Shown: positions 7,495 through 15,576 of the stretch, one piece after another | How the letters are laid out: every line of letters starts with the position of its first letter | Numbering within the stretch: the stretch's first letter is position 1 | NCBI GenBank assembly: GCA_963205525.1 | Contig: CAUJJP010000138.1 | Span: forward strand, 1 to 18,605 | Direction of reading: 5' to 3' | Length of the DNA stretch: 18,605 bases | Source: Pseudomonadota bacterium | GTDB taxonomy: Bacteria > Pseudomonadota > Gammaproteobacteria > Burkholderiales > Burkholderiaceae | Position numbers and translations under genes: made by a program | The notes under the pieces: model-generated | The model's input: the letters and a program-made list of their open reading frames with translations, nothing else | What the model was told of the DNA's origin: nothing | Database searches by the model: none

Positions 7495-7980
7495 ATGGAA
7501 GAACTTGCCGCCGACAGCCTGGACCGCATCGACTGCCGGCTGCTGCAGGCGCTGCAGGCCGACGCCCGCCTCACCACCGCCGAGCTGGCGCAGCAGGTGG
7601 GACTGAGCGCCTCGCCCTGCTGGCGCCGCATCAAGCGCCTGGAGTCGCTCGGCCTGATCCGCGGCTTTCACGCCGAACTCGACCCCGAGCGCCTGGGCTG
7701 GGGCGTTACCGCCTTCGTCCAGGTGACGCTGGAGCGCCACGACACCGCGCTCGGCGAGCGCTTCGAGCAGGCAGTGCGCGCGCTGCCCGAGATCGTGGCC
7801 TGCCACAACGTCTCCGGCGCCTACGACTACCTGCTGCAGGTGCTGGCTCGCGACCTCAAATCCTTCGGCGAGCTCTCGCGGCAGGCCATCCGCGCCCTGC
7901 CGGGGGTGAAGGAGATGAACTCCAGCTTCTCGCTGCGCGAGGTCAAACGCGCCGGCCAGGTGCCGGTGCCCGGTGGCTGA
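7495..7980 (+). CDS. Lrp/AsnC-family transcriptional regulator
   Basis: This 161-aa protein has the family's standard length and layout. A winged helix-turn-helix spans residues 10-60, with TTAELAQQVGLSASPCWRRI at 27-46. A RAM effector-binding domain covers about 70-150, including VSGAYDYLLQVLARDL and a C-terminal SSFSLREVKR. Lrp/AsnC proteins form dimers and octamers and respond to amino acids. The divergent placement 136 bases from the methionine gamma-lyase makes that gene the likely target; the P. putida analogue is MdeR, an Lrp-type activator of mdeAB. The ATG at 7495 has no strong Shine-Dalgarno, only GGCAAGAA upstream. The effector (methionine or a relative) is inferred from context. 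Confidence 0.9.
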   Translation: MEELAADSLDRIDCRLLQALQADARLTTAELAQQVGLSASPCWRRIKRLESLGLIRGFHAELDPERLGWGVTAFVQVTLERHDTALGERFEQAVRALPEIVACHNVSGAYDYLLQVLARDLKSFGELSRQAIRALPGVKEMNSSFSLREVKRAGQVPVPGG

Positions 7981-7986
7981 GGCAGC

Positions 7987-8010
7987 GTCGGCGGCCGGCC
8001 GCGGTCGGCG
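7987..8010. other. GC-rich dyad in convergent gap
   Basis: The 38-base gap between the Lrp-type gene and the convergent sensor kinase contains the perfect palindrome GCGGCCGGCCGC (7991-8002) flanked by direct copies of GTCGGCG (7987-7993 and 8004-8010). No T-run follows on either strand. It could pause or help terminate transcription, but a loop-free GC palindrome may also be compositional. Confidence 0.25.
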
Positions 8011-8018
8011 AGGCGGGT

Positions 8019-10730
8019 TCAGGCGCCGTGGTCGTCCGGCGCCAGCGGCAGCGTGACGCAGAAGCAGGCGCCGGGGCCCGGGTGCCATTCCAGCGTCAGC
8101 GACCCGCCCAGGCGCAGCATGATCTGGCGGCTGATCGTCAGGCCCAGGCCCGCGCCCTTGTGCCCGGTCTGCACGTGCGACCAGCCGCGCATGAACTTGG
8201 AGAACACGCGTTCGCGTTCCTCGGGCCGGATGCCGGGGCCGTTGTCCTGCACCCGCACTTCGTAGCGCTCGCCGTCCAGGCGGCTGGCCACCTGTATCCA
8301 GGGTTCGGCGGCGGTGTTGTACTTGATCGCGTTGGACAGCAGGTTGATGAACACCTGGGCCAGGCGGTCGGGGTCGGCGCGCACCGCCACGCCTGCGATG
8401 CGCGGCCCGGCCTGCACCTGCACGCCGGCCGCCAGCGCCAGGCTCTGGCAGGTGTGCAAGGCGGCCTGCAGCGCGGCCTCGGGGTCGACGCGCGACAGCG
8501 CCACCGGCGCCTCGCCGCGCTCCAGCAGGCTCAGGTCCAGCATGCTGTCCAGCAGCCGCGTCAGGCGCGCGCTCTCCTCGTGGATGATGCCCAGGTAGCG
8601 CTGCGCCGCCGCCGGGTCGAGGTCGGGGGTGTCGCGCAGCACCTCGGAGAAGCCGCGGATCGAGGTCATGGGCGTGCGCAGCTCGTGGCTGACCTGGCTC
8701 AGGAACTCGTCCTTCTGGCTGTCCAGCCGGGTCAGGCGCTCGTTGGCCTCGGCCAGGCTGAGCGCGCTCGCCTCGAGCTGGCGCGACTTCTCCTCCAGCT
8801 GCTGGCTGTAGGCGCGCATGCGCTGGGTCTCGTCGGCGATCTTCATCAGCTCGTCCAGGCTGATGGTCTCCATCGTCACCGCGCCCGAGATCAGCGCGCG
8901 CGCCGAGGCCGCGCCCACGCTGGCGGCGAGCTCGCGTTCGAGCCGGGTGATGAAGGCGTCGTCGGCCACCGGCGTGTCGCCCGCCAGCCCCTGCGCGCGC
9001 GCGGTCTGGCGGAAGAACTCGCGCGCCTCGTTGGCGCCCAGGATGCGCTGCGCGAGCACGCTGAGCTGCTGCACGGTGGCGCTGCGCTGCACGAAGCCCG
9101 AGACCGCGGTGGCCGGGGTGCGGAAGACGTCGACGAACAGCGTGCTCTGCAGCCGCTCTATGGGCTGCTGCTCGCGCGCCAGCGACACCGCGACGAAGGC
9201 CAGGGTGTTGCCGCCCAGGCTCCAGAACATGGCGTGCACCAGCGGATCCAGGCCCTCGAAGCCGAACAAGGCCTGCGGGCGCAGCGCGGCGAGGCCGAAC
9301 AGGCCTTCGCGCATGACCTCGGCGGTGACGAGGAATTCGCCGTCGAAGCTGGGCAGGAACAGGGTGTAGGCCCACAGCGCCGCACCCACCGCGAGCCCGG
9401 CGAGCGCGCCGCCGGCGTTCGCGTGCCGCCAGTACAGGCCGCCCACCAGCGCCGGCACCAGCTGCGCCACGCCGGCAAACGAGATCAGGCCGATGGAGGC
9501 CAGCGCGTCGCCCGCGCCGCCGATGCGAAAGTACAGGAAGCCCAGCAGCAGCAGCAGGCAGATGCTCAGGCGCCGGCTGTGCAGCAGGAAGTGGCGGATC
9601 TCGCCGCTGCGGCTCTCGCTCACCCAGTGCAGGCGCATCGCCAGCGGCAGCACCAGGTGGTTGGAGATCATGGTCGACAAGGCGATGCAGGTCACGATCA
9701 CCATCGAGGTGGCGGAAGAGAAGCCGCCCAGGAAGGCCAGCAGCGCGACCCCGTCCTGCCCCGCGTGCAGGGGCAGGGTGAGGACGAACATGTCGGGGTT
9801 GGCGCCCGCGGGCAGGAAGGCCAGGCCGGCGATCGCGATCGGCAGCACGAACAGGGTGATCAGCAGCAGGTACAGCGGGAACAGCCAGGATGCGGTGCGC
9901 AGGTGGTCCTCGTCCGAGGCCTCCACCACCGTGACCTGGAACTCGCGCGGCAGGCAGACGATGGCGGCCGCGGACAGGAAGGTGAGCGTGATCCAGCGCG
10001 GGCCGAACACCTCGTCGCTGTGCAGCATGCCGGGCTGCGCGCGCGCGAACACGTCGGCCACGCCGTCGGCCACGCCCCAGACCACCAGCACGCCCACCGC
10101 GAGCAGGGCAACCAGCTTGACCACCGCCTCCAGCGCGATCGCCGCCACCACGCCGTGGTGCTGCTCGCGGGCGTCGATGTTGCGCGTGCCGAAGAGGATG
10201 GAGAACACCGCCAGCCCGACCGCGATCCAGAAGCCCATGCGGAAGTCCGGCCCCGCCGCCGGCGGCCCGGCCAGCGGCTGGGCGGCGCTGATGACGGCAA
10301 AGCTGGTCGTCACCGCCTTCAGCTGCAGCGCGATGTAGGGCGTGGCGCCTATCACCGCCAGCAGCGTCACCAGGGCCGCGATGGGGGCGCTCTTGCCATA
10401 GCGCGAGGACACCATGTCGGCGATCGAGGTGATGCCGTGCAGCTGGCCGAGGTGGACCAGCTTGCGCAGCAGCAGCCACCAGCCGACGAAGACCAGGGTC
10501 GGCCCGAGGTAGATGGTGGCGAACTCCAGCCCGCTGCGCGCCGCCGATCCCACCGCGCCGTAGAAGGTCCAGGAGGTGCAGTAGACCGAGATCGACAGCG
10601 TGTACACGAGCGGCGACTGCAGCCAGCCGGGGTGCCCGTTGCGCGCTTGCCGGTCACCCGCGAAGGCGACCGCGAACAGCAGCGCCACGAAGCCCAGCGC
10701 GACGCCGAGGACGAGGTTGGGCGAGAGCAT
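8019..10730 (-). CDS. SLC5 (sodium:solute symporter)-histidine kinase fusion sensor
   Basis: This 903-aa protein joins a transporter-like membrane domain to a kinase. Residues 1 to about 500 are a multi-helix SSS/SLC5 domain (PLVYTLSISVYCTSWTFYG near the start). A STAC-like linker lies around 545-625 (RILGANEAREFFRQTARAQG), followed by a coiled coil to about 675. The HisKA phospho-acceptor is His682 in SHELRTPMTSIRGF. The ATP-binding domain shows the N box (FINLLSNAIKYN), G1 (DNGPGIRPEERERVFSKF) and G2 (GAGLGLTISRQI). I see no PAS domain between STAC and HisKA and no C-terminal receiver, unlike CbrA-type relatives. It follows a 68-aa membrane gene by 30 bases and a receiver gene, so these probably form one signalling unit. 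The ligand is unknown; CbrA- and CrbS-type relatives respond to histidine or acetate. Confidence 0.9.
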   Translation of the reverse strand: MLSPNLVLGVALGFVALLFAVAFAGDRQARNGHPGWLQSPLVYTLSISVYCTSWTFYGAVGSAARSGLEFATIYLGPTLVFVGWWLLLRKLVHLGQLHGITSIADMVSSRYGKSAPIAALVTLLAVIGATPYIALQLKAVTTSFAVISAAQPLAGPPAAGPDFRMGFWIAVGLAVFSILFGTRNIDAREQHHGVVAAIALEAVVKLVALLAVGVLVVWGVADGVADVFARAQPGMLHSDEVFGPRWITLTFLSAAAIVCLPREFQVTVVEASDEDHLRTASWLFPLYLLLITLFVLPIAIAGLAFLPAGANPDMFVLTLPLHAGQDGVALLAFLGGFSSATSMVIVTCIALSTMISNHLVLPLAMRLHWVSESRSGEIRHFLLHSRRLSICLLLLLGFLYFRIGGAGDALASIGLISFAGVAQLVPALVGGLYWRHANAGGALAGLAVGAALWAYTLFLPSFDGEFLVTAEVMREGLFGLAALRPQALFGFEGLDPLVHAMFWSLGGNTLAFVAVSLAREQQPIERLQSTLFVDVFRTPATAVSGFVQRSATVQQLSVLAQRILGANEAREFFRQTARAQGLAGDTPVADDAFITRLERELAASVGAASARALISGAVTMETISLDELMKIADETQRMRAYSQQLEEKSRQLEASALSLAEANERLTRLDSQKDEFLSQVSHELRTPMTSIRGFSEVLRDTPDLDPAAAQRYLGIIHEESARLTRLLDSMLDLSLLERGEAPVALSRVDPEAALQAALHTCQSLALAAGVQVQAGPRIAGVAVRADPDRLAQVFINLLSNAIKYNTAAEPWIQVASRLDGERYEVRVQDNGPGIRPEERERVFSKFMRGWSHVQTGHKGAGLGLTISRQIMLRLGGSLTLEWHPGPGACFCVTLPLAPDDHGA

Positions 10731-10760
10731 GGCCGTGCCGGCCGGCGAGCCTGGGTGCGC

Positions 10761-10967
10761 TCAGCGGCGCGGCCGCAGGCGCCAGGCGAGTGCTGCCGCG
10801 CAGCCGATGAGGGCGAGCCAGACGAGCAGCATGTAGAGCACCACCAGCGGCACGCCGGCGATGTCCAGCGCCACCGCGAACAGCGAGATCAGCGGCGGCA
10901 TCAGCAGCAGGGTGCCCAGCAGCGGCAGCAGCGCGGCGGCGTCGCGCAGGCGCCCGGGCAAGCTCAT
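10761..10967 (-). CDS. Small two-helix membrane protein partnered with the SLC5 kinase
   Basis: This 68-aa protein has two hydrophobic segments (about 11-33 and 38-62) and an Arg-rich end, RLRPRR, predicting a hairpin with the C terminus in the cytoplasm. Its ATG overlaps the receiver stop in a 4-base ATGA, so translation is coupled. Segments such as LLMPPLISLFA and GVPLVVLYMLLVWLALIG resemble small proteins I associate with positions just upstream of SSS-family genes. The arrangement recalls DUF485/DUF4212-type small subunits encoded beside SLC5 permeases such as ActP, but I see no convincing motif linking it to either. An accessory or assembly subunit of the kinase's membrane domain is the best inference; the function is unknown. 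Confidence 0.75.
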   Translation of the reverse strand: MSLPGRLRDAAALLPLLGTLLLMPPLISLFAVALDIAGVPLVVLYMLLVWLALIGCAAALAWRLRPRR

Positions 10968-11341
10968 ACGCCGCGCTCCTGCAGCACGCGCGCCACCGTG
11001 GCCACCACCTCGCGGTTCACGAAGGGCTTGGTCATGAAGGCGTCTATGCCCAGCGTCTCGGCGGTGCGCCGGTCCTGCGCCTGGCCCTTGGCGGTGAGCA
11101 CGATCACCGGCAGCCGCCCGCCCTGGGGCTCGGCGCGCAGCCGCTTGAGGACCTGGAAGCCGTCCAGCCGCGGCAGCATGACGTCCAGGATCAGCAGTGC
11201 GGGGGGCTCGTCGCGCAGCCGCGCGAGCACGCTCTCGCCGTCGGCCACCGTCGCCACCGCATAGTGTTCGCGCTCGAGCACGAAGCTCAGCAGCTCGGCG
11301 ATGTGCTCGTCGTCTTCGGCGATCAGGATGCGGGTGGCCAT
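10964..11341 (-). CDS. Stand-alone response regulator (single receiver domain)
   Basis: This 125-aa protein is a complete CheY-like receiver with no output domain. The acidic pocket is Glu9/Asp10/Asp11 (IAEDDE), the phospho-acceptor is Asp53 (LLILDVMLP), the switch Thr is Thr83 (IVLTAKG) and the conserved Lys is Lys105 (FMTKPF). It is translationally coupled to the 68-aa membrane gene and two genes from the sensor kinase, so His682 to Asp53 transfer is likely. With no DNA-binding or enzymatic domain it must act through protein contacts or a downstream phosphorelay. I chose the ATG at 11341 because it begins the domain (MATRILIAEDDE). The 101-base gap before it on the - strand has no strong Shine-Dalgarno or promoter, so co-transcription with the upstream ScfR-like gene is possible. 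Confidence 0.9.
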   Translation of the reverse strand: MATRILIAEDDEHIAELLSFVLEREHYAVATVADGESVLARLRDEPPALLILDVMLPRLDGFQVLKRLRAEPQGGRLPVIVLTAKGQAQDRRTAETLGIDAFMTKPFVNREVVATVARVLQERGV

Positions 11342-11442
11342 CTCTGCAGGCTGCACGGTGAACGGGTCCGCGCCGAGTGTATGTGCCGTCCGCCCGTGCC
11401 CGCGCCCGAGGTTTCCGGGGTGCGGCGGCGGCGTCGATGGGG

Positions 11443-13014
11443 CTATGCCCTGGATGGCGAAGCGGCTGTCGCAGCAGCCGCGCCGGCCGTGCCGCCGCCT
11501 GGCAGTGGCTTGCCGCCGGCGTCTATCACCGGGTCCTCCTCGCGGTAGACGCAGTCCGCGCGCGTGCACAGCCGGCAGTGGCTGCCCACCGGTGCGGCGG
11601 CGCCGTGGCGGTCCAGGCCGTCGCCGTAGACCAGCTGGTCGGCGTGCAGGGCGTCGCAGGCCAGCATCACCGACAGCAGCCGGCGCGGCGCGTTGGCGTC
11701 GGGGCGCGGCTTGTCCACCGTGCGGGCGATGAAAAGAAAGCGCTCGCCGGTGGGCAGCTCGGCGCGCTGGCGCACGATGGTGCCGGGCGACTGGAAAGCC
11801 TGGTAGACCGCCCACAGCGGGCAGGCGTTGCCGTGCCGCGGCAGGTGCAGCCGCGGCAGCGGGAAGCGCTTGGTGATGAAGCCCGCGCTGTCCACGCGCA
11901 TGAAGGCCAGGGGCAGGCCCTCGGCGCCGGGCCGGCGCAGGGTGACCAGGCGGTGGCAGACCTGCTCGAAGCTGGCGTCGAAGCGGCGCCCCAGGCGCTC
12001 GATGTCGTAGCGCAGCGCGAGCGCGCCGGCGTGGAAGTCCTCGTAGGGCAGCAGGACCGCGGCGGCCACGTAGTTCAGCAGCACGCGGCGCGCGCGCCGC
12101 TGCGCCGCCGGGGTGCCGAGCTGCTTGCCCGCTGCGAGCACGGTGTCGACGGCGTCCAGGCTCGCAGGGTCGCGCTCGGCCGCCGCCTGTGCGAGCGCGA
12201 AGCGCCGGCTCGGCGCCGGCTCGTCGTCGGGCGTGGCCGGCAGCGGCAGCGCCGCCGTGCTGGCGCCGCCGCGCTGCAGGTGGGCCGCGATCGCGGCCTC
12301 GCTGGCATCGTCGCCGATCGCCGCCCGCAGCGCTGCCGCGGCCGCTTCGAGTGCCGGGAAGTGGTTGCCGTGGTCGAGCAGGAAGTCGTCCACCTCCTCC
12401 ACCGGGGTGAGGGATCGGGTTGCGTTGTGCGCCTGGTCGAAGAAGGCGGCCAGCGCCTGCGCGACGTCGGCGAGGCGCCGGCTGTCGTCGCCCAGCAGGC
12501 CGATGAAGCGCCGCCGCCGCTGCGGCCCCAGGTCCTCCACCGTCTCCAGGATCTCGGCCGCCGAGCGGATCGCGGCCACCTGGGTCAGCATGCGGTGCAC
12601 CGCGTCGCCCAGGAAGGGGTCCTGGCGCAGGCGGTCGGACAGGGCGTTCACGGCGCGCTCGCGGTCGCGCAGCGCGCGCTGCAGCGTCACCAGCGCGCGC
12701 GCCCAGGCGCCGTGCTGGGCCGCCAGCTCGCCGGCGCTGTCGGCGTCGAGCTGCAGCTCCGCCAGCAGCGGCTCGGCGCTCAGCTCGGCGAGGTCGGCCA
12801 GCAGCCGGCGCTCGGCGGCGCCGTCGACCTCGTCGAGTGCCAGCCCGAGCGCATCGGCGAGCCGGTGCAGCAGCGCGCCGCCGATGTGGCGCTTGTTGGC
12901 CTCGATCAGGTTGAGGTAGGAGGGCGAGACGCCGACCTGCTGCGCCAGCCCGGCCTGGGTGAGGCCCAGGGCGCGCCTGCGCTCGCGCAGCCGGGTGCCG
13001 ATCAGCGAGCGCAC
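11443..13014 (-). CDS. XRE-family regulator of the ScfR/RamB type (short-chain acyl-responsive)
   Basis: This 523-aa protein starts with an XRE helix-turn-helix (LGLTQAGLAQQVGVSPSYLN, residues 16-35). It continues with the family's long middle region, including LLNYVAAAVLLPYEDFH and FEQVCHRLVTLRRPGAEG, then KRFPLPRLHLPRHGNACPLW. It ends with a Cys cluster, Cys480-x2-Cys483-x4-Cys488, that probably binds a metal. ScfR/RamB regulators control short-chain acyl and acetate or propionate metabolism, probably sensing acyl-CoA. The ImmA/IrrE-like region lacks a visible HExxH. The start is a GTG at 13014; no in-frame ATG lies upstream and the Shine-Dalgarno is weak. The last 20 residues are low-complexity Gly/Ala. 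It is divergent from the ABC importer, its most likely target. Confidence 0.85.
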   Translation of the reverse strand: MRSLIGTRLRERRRALGLTQAGLAQQVGVSPSYLNLIEANKRHIGGALLHRLADALGLALDEVDGAAERRLLADLAELSAEPLLAELQLDADSAGELAAQHGAWARALVTLQRALRDRERAVNALSDRLRQDPFLGDAVHRMLTQVAAIRSAAEILETVEDLGPQRRRRFIGLLGDDSRRLADVAQALAAFFDQAHNATRSLTPVEEVDDFLLDHGNHFPALEAAAAALRAAIGDDASEAAIAAHLQRGGASTAALPLPATPDDEPAPSRRFALAQAAAERDPASLDAVDTVLAAGKQLGTPAAQRRARRVLLNYVAAAVLLPYEDFHAGALALRYDIERLGRRFDASFEQVCHRLVTLRRPGAEGLPLAFMRVDSAGFITKRFPLPRLHLPRHGNACPLWAVYQAFQSPGTIVRQRAELPTGERFLFIARTVDKPRPDANAPRRLLSVMLACDALHADQLVYGDGLDRHGAAAPVGSHCRLCTRADCVYREEDPVIDAGGKPLPGGGTAGAAAATAASPSRA

Positions 13015-13048
13015 GACGCTGGCCCATGCTGCACTGCGGCAACAAGTA

Positions 13049-13127
13049 TTGACAAGTTGACGGACATCAGCCGTTAATCATAGACAAAACTTCCCTGTGA
13101 AATCAACAACTTGCTTCCATGTTGACG
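13049..13127. promoter_or_regulatory. Divergent control region between ScfR-like gene and ABC importer
   Basis: This AT-richer stretch carries a consensus-like TTGACA (13049-13054) with GTTAAT (13073-13078) 18 bases on, a candidate sigma-70 promoter for the + strand importer. CAAGTTG at 13053-13059 is inverted as CAACTTG at 13107-13113, and GTTGACG occurs twice in direct orientation (13056-13062, 13121-13127). The repeats bracket the -10 and likely start site, as operator half-sites would. The ScfR-like protein is the obvious candidate binder. Confidence 0.5.
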
Positions 13128-13186
13128 AATGAATCCCTAGGATCGCCAGCAAACCGGATTCGACGGTGAGACAGAAGGAGACATTC

Positions 13187-14533
13187 ATGAGCCTGTTCGA
13201 CGCACACGGCAACCGCCGCCAAGCCCTCAAGGCCGGCCTCGCGCTGGGCGGTGGCATCGCCGCCCCTTCGCTGATCTTCACCCGCAACGCCTGGGCGGCG
13301 AACTTCCGCAACGACCCGATGAAGTCCGGCGTGCTGACGCTGGGTTTCAACGTCCCGCTCACCGGCGCCTACGCCGACGAAGGGGCCGACGAGCTGCGCG
13401 CCTTCAAGCTCGCCGTCAAGCACCTCAACGGCGAGGGTGACGGCGGCATGATGAAGACCTTCAAGCCCTCGGCGCTGAAGGGCAACGGGGTGCTGGGCAA
13501 GAAGGTGGCCTACGTCTCGGGCGACGACCAGACCAAGGCCGACGCCGCGCGCGCCTCCGCCAAGCGCATGATTGAGAAGGACGGGGTGATCATGATCTCC
13601 GGCTGCTCGTCTTCGGCGGTGGCGGTGGCCACGCAGTCGCTGGCGCAGGAGATGGGTGTGATCTACATGGTGGGCCTGTCGCACTCCAACGACACGACCA
13701 TGAAGGACAGGCGCCGCTACGGCTTCCGCCACTTCTTCAACGCCTACATGTCGGGTCAGGCGCTGGCGCCCATCCTGGCCAAGGAGTTCGGAGCCAACCG
13801 CAACGCCTACCACCTGACGGCCGACTACACCTGGGGCTGGACGCAGGAGGAGTCGATCAAGGACGCGACCGAGAAGCTGGGCTGGAAGACCGTGAAGGCA
13901 GTGCGCACGCCGCTGGGCGCGGCCGACTTCTCGCAGTACCTGACCCCGGTGATGAACTCCGGCGCCGATGTCCTGATCCTCAACCACTACGGCAAGGACA
14001 TGGTGAACTCGCTCACCCAGGCGGTGCAGTTCGGCATGCGCGACAAGACCGTCAACGGCAAGAACTTTGAGATCGTGGTGCCGCTGTACTCGCGGTTGAT
14101 GGTGCAGGGCGCGGGCGAGGCCGCCAAGGGCATCCTGGGCACCGCCAACTGGCACTGGACGTTGCAGGACGCCGCGACCAAGGCCTTCACCAAGTCCTTC
14201 GGCAACGAGTACGGTTTCCCGCCCTCGCAGGCGGCGCACACCTGCTATGTGCAGACCCTGCTCTACGCCGATGCCTGCGAGCGCGCCGGCACCTTCTACC
14301 CGGCCGAGGTGATCAAGGCCCTGGAAGGCCACAAGTTCGACGGCCTGGGCAACGGACCCACCGAGTACCGCGCCGGCGACCACCAGTGCTTCAAGGACGT
14401 GCTGGTGATGCGCGGGCGCGAGAAGCCCACCAGCCGCTTCGACCTGCTGGAGATCGTGCAGCAGGTGCCGCGCAAGCAGGTCGAGTACCCGGAGGCGATG
14501 GGCGGCGGCGAGCTCGGCCCCTACACCGTCTGA
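13187..14533 (+). CDS. ABC transporter periplasmic substrate-binding protein (HAAT family)
   Basis: This 448-aa protein is the extracytoplasmic receptor of the importer encoded by the next four genes. The N terminus has a Tat-type signal: Arg10-Arg11 in NRRQALKAG, a Gly/Ala-rich hydrophobic stretch, and an Ala-Trp-Ala cleavage site after residue 37. The mature part begins a type I periplasmic-binding fold with LTLGFNVPLTGAYADEGADE. Family members bind branched-chain amino acids, urea, amides or aromatic acids, and the ligand cannot be read from motifs here. It is longer than a typical LivK. The ATG at 13187 has AAGGAG at 13175-13180; an upstream in-frame GTG at 13166 precedes that site and is unlikely. 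Neighbouring benzoyl-CoA and ScfR-like genes hint at an aromatic or short acyl acid. Confidence 0.88.
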   Translation: MSLFDAHGNRRQALKAGLALGGGIAAPSLIFTRNAWAANFRNDPMKSGVLTLGFNVPLTGAYADEGADELRAFKLAVKHLNGEGDGGMMKTFKPSALKGNGVLGKKVAYVSGDDQTKADAARASAKRMIEKDGVIMISGCSSSAVAVATQSLAQEMGVIYMVGLSHSNDTTMKDRRRYGFRHFFNAYMSGQALAPILAKEFGANRNAYHLTADYTWGWTQEESIKDATEKLGWKTVKAVRTPLGAADFSQYLTPVMNSGADVLILNHYGKDMVNSLTQAVQFGMRDKTVNGKNFEIVVPLYSRLMVQGAGEAAKGILGTANWHWTLQDAATKAFTKSFGNEYGFPPSQAAHTCYVQTLLYADACERAGTFYPAEVIKALEGHKFDGLGNGPTEYRAGDHQCFKDVLVMRGREKPTSRFDLLEIVQQVPRKQVEYPEAMGGGELGPYTV

Positions 14534-14558
14534 TCCGGCGAACGAAGAGGGCGAGCGC

Positions 14559-15575
14559 GTGGACGCCATCCTGCTGCAGCTGCTCAACGGCCTGGACAAG
14601 GGCGGGGCCTATGCGTTGATCGCGCTCGGCCTCACCCTCATCTTCGGCACCCTGGGCGTGGTCAATTTCGCGCACGGGGCGCTGTTCATGATCGGTGCCT
14701 TCTGCGCGGTGACGACGCAGAAGCTGCTCACCCTGTCCAAGCAGGTGAAGGACGAGAGCATCACCTTCTTCGACTCCTACAAGGAAGTGCCCTACCTGCA
14801 GATCTGGTGGGGCGACACCGGCGCCCGCATCATCGACTACGCGGTGCCGCTGTCCATCCTGCTTGCGGTGCCGGTGACGCTGCTGCTCGGGGTGGCGCTG
14901 GAGCGCGGGCTGATGCGCCACTTCTACCGCCGCAGCCACGCCGACCAGATCCTGGTCACCTTCGGCCTCGCGATCGTGCTGCAGGAGCTGGTGAAGGCCT
15001 ACTTCGGCGCCAACCCCATCCCCACCCCGGCGCCGGAGATCGTCGCCGGCAGCGCCAACGTCGGCGCCTGGTTCGGCCTCGGCGACGCCATCAGCTACCC
15101 CTGGTGGCGGCTCGTGTACTTCGTGTTCTCGGGCCTCGTCATCGCCGCCGTGTTCGCCTTCCTGCGCTTCACCACCTTCGGCATGGTGGTGCGCGCCGGC
15201 ATGCGCGACCCCGAGACGGTGGGCCTGCTGGGCATCCACATCGAGCGCCGCTTCACCGTCGTGTTCGGCATCGCGGTCATGGTCGCCGGGCTGGCGGGCG
15301 CGATGTACACGCCCATCGTGCCGCCGGACTACCACATGGGCATGGAGTTCCTGGTCCTGTCCTTCATCGTCGTCGTGGTCGGCGGCATGGGATCGCTGGA
15401 GGGCGCGGTGCTGGCCGGCTTCCTGCTGGGCATGCTGCAGTCCTTCTCGTCGATGAACGAGGTCAAGGCGCTGGTCCCGGGCATAGACCAGGTCGCGATC
15501 TACGTCGTCGCCGCCATCGTGCTGCTGGTGCGTCCGCGCGGGCTGCTGGGCCGCAGCGGCATCATGGAGAGCTGA
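14559..15575 (+). CDS. livH: Branched-chain amino acid-type ABC transporter permease (LivH-like)
   Basis: This 338-aa integral membrane protein shows the LivH start: [18 protein letters not shown] followed by [17 protein letters not shown]. It ends with a typical [12 protein letters not shown]. It forms one half of the channel with the next permease. Relative to standard LivH, about 35-40 residues are inserted after the second helix (roughly residues 50-88, a charged stretch including [17 protein letters not shown]), probably a periplasmic loop. The start is GTG at 14559, with AGAGG at 14546-14550; no ATG fits. It lies 25 bases after the binding-protein gene. Confidence 0.9.
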   Translation: MDAILLQLLNGLDKGGAYALIALGLTLIFGTLGVVNFAHGALFMIGAFCAVTTQKLLTLSKQVKDESITFFDSYKEVPYLQIWWGDTGARIIDYAVPLSILLAVPVTLLLGVALERGLMRHFYRRSHADQILVTFGLAIVLQELVKAYFGANPIPTPAPEIVAGSANVGAWFGLGDAISYPWWRLVYFVFSGLVIAAVFAFLRFTTFGMVVRAGMRDPETVGLLGIHIERRFTVVFGIAVMVAGLAGAMYTPIVPPDYHMGMEFLVLSFIVVVVGGMGSLEGAVLAGFLLGMLQSFSSMNEVKALVPGIDQVAIYVVAAIVLLVRPRGLLGRSGIMES

Positions 15576-15576
15576 A

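Noticed and set aside
7419..11264. 1281-codon + strand open frame across the regulator and sensor kinase
   Set aside because: Its translation is dominated by Arg, Gln, Ala and His with no fold-like pattern; it is the antisense of the SLC5-kinase.
10964..13045. Single 693-aa protein fusing the ScfR region to the receiver
   Set aside because: Only the last 125 residues are protein-like; the rest is an off-frame reading of the ScfR-like gene.
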